Origin: Stramonita haemastoma
Taxonomy: Eukaryota > Mollusca > Gastropoda > Neogastropoda > Muricidae
DNA: 17,227 bases
Assembly (NCBI GenBank): GCA_030674155.1
Contig: JASPKP010004662.1
Span: 1 to 17,227, forward strand
Direction of reading: 5' to 3'
The translations under genes were made by a program, and so were the position numbers. Below are positions 17,173-17,227 of the stretch, piece by piece; position 1 is the stretch's first letter; every line of letters begins with the position of its first letter. The notes beneath the pieces were generated by a model that did not search any database, had not been told where the DNA came from, and saw only the letters and a program-made list of their open reading frames with translations.

Positions 17173-17227
17173 GAGGTTCCGGAAAGGAACCCCAAAACGG
17201 GCTTTTTTTTGACAAAGAAACACTTTG
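17173..17227 (+). repeat. Start of tandem repeat unit 4 (partial)
   Basis: The GAGG anchor after the CA tract is followed by a GGAACCCC block and a TTTTTTGACAAA stretch. The same order is seen at 11754-11800 (GGAACCCC, then TTTTTTGACAAA). The array therefore continues past the right edge of the window. Confidence 0.75.

Noticed and set aside
1..17227. Bacterial or phage locus, CRISPR array or defence system
   Set aside because: There are no complex open reading frames, ribosome binding sites or operon structure. The repeats are microsatellites and kilobase-scale units, not short direct repeats with unique spacers.

Overview
No gene, RNA gene or mobile element can be identified with confidence in this window. 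The sequence looks eukaryotic, probably vertebrate-like: it is full of dinucleotide (TG/CA) and trinucleotide (AGT/ACT) microsatellite tracts, CpG looks scarce by eye, and no reading frame looks like a real protein. Its texture is abnormal: most bases sit in homopolymer runs of 3 to 12 that abut one another. This is what a badly base-called or unpolished long read looks like, so individual bases should not be trusted.

The real structure is a head-to-tail tandem array. Short anchors shared between copies define three complete units at about 111-6125, 6126-11753 and 11754-17172, with the tail of an earlier unit at 1-110 and the start of a fourth at 17173-17227. Measured at the GAGG anchor (111, 6126, 11754, 17173), the periods are 6015, 5628 and 5419 bases.

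Each unit has the same internal order: island A (about 0.35 kb, more complex sequence), AT-rich spacer, long TG tract, AT-rich spacer, CA tract, island B (about 0.35-0.4 kb), pyrimidine-rich segment, short CA tract, AT-rich spacer, short AGT tract, TG tract, island C (about 0.1 kb), second AGT tract, island D (about 0.25 kb), ACT tract, CA tract. Segments between anchors keep nearly the same length from unit to unit, with two exceptions. Unit 1 carries about 590 extra bases in the second AGT region, and unit 2 carries about 150-170 extra bases in the long TG tract. These account for most of the difference in unit length.

The four islands are the only parts that could hold function, as exons, regulatory sequence or old transposon fragments. 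I could not assign them to any known family. No previously undescribed system can be supported. The points of interest are the repeat architecture, the copy-to-copy microsatellite length changes, the inverted AGT/ACT arrangement and the sequence-quality problem.
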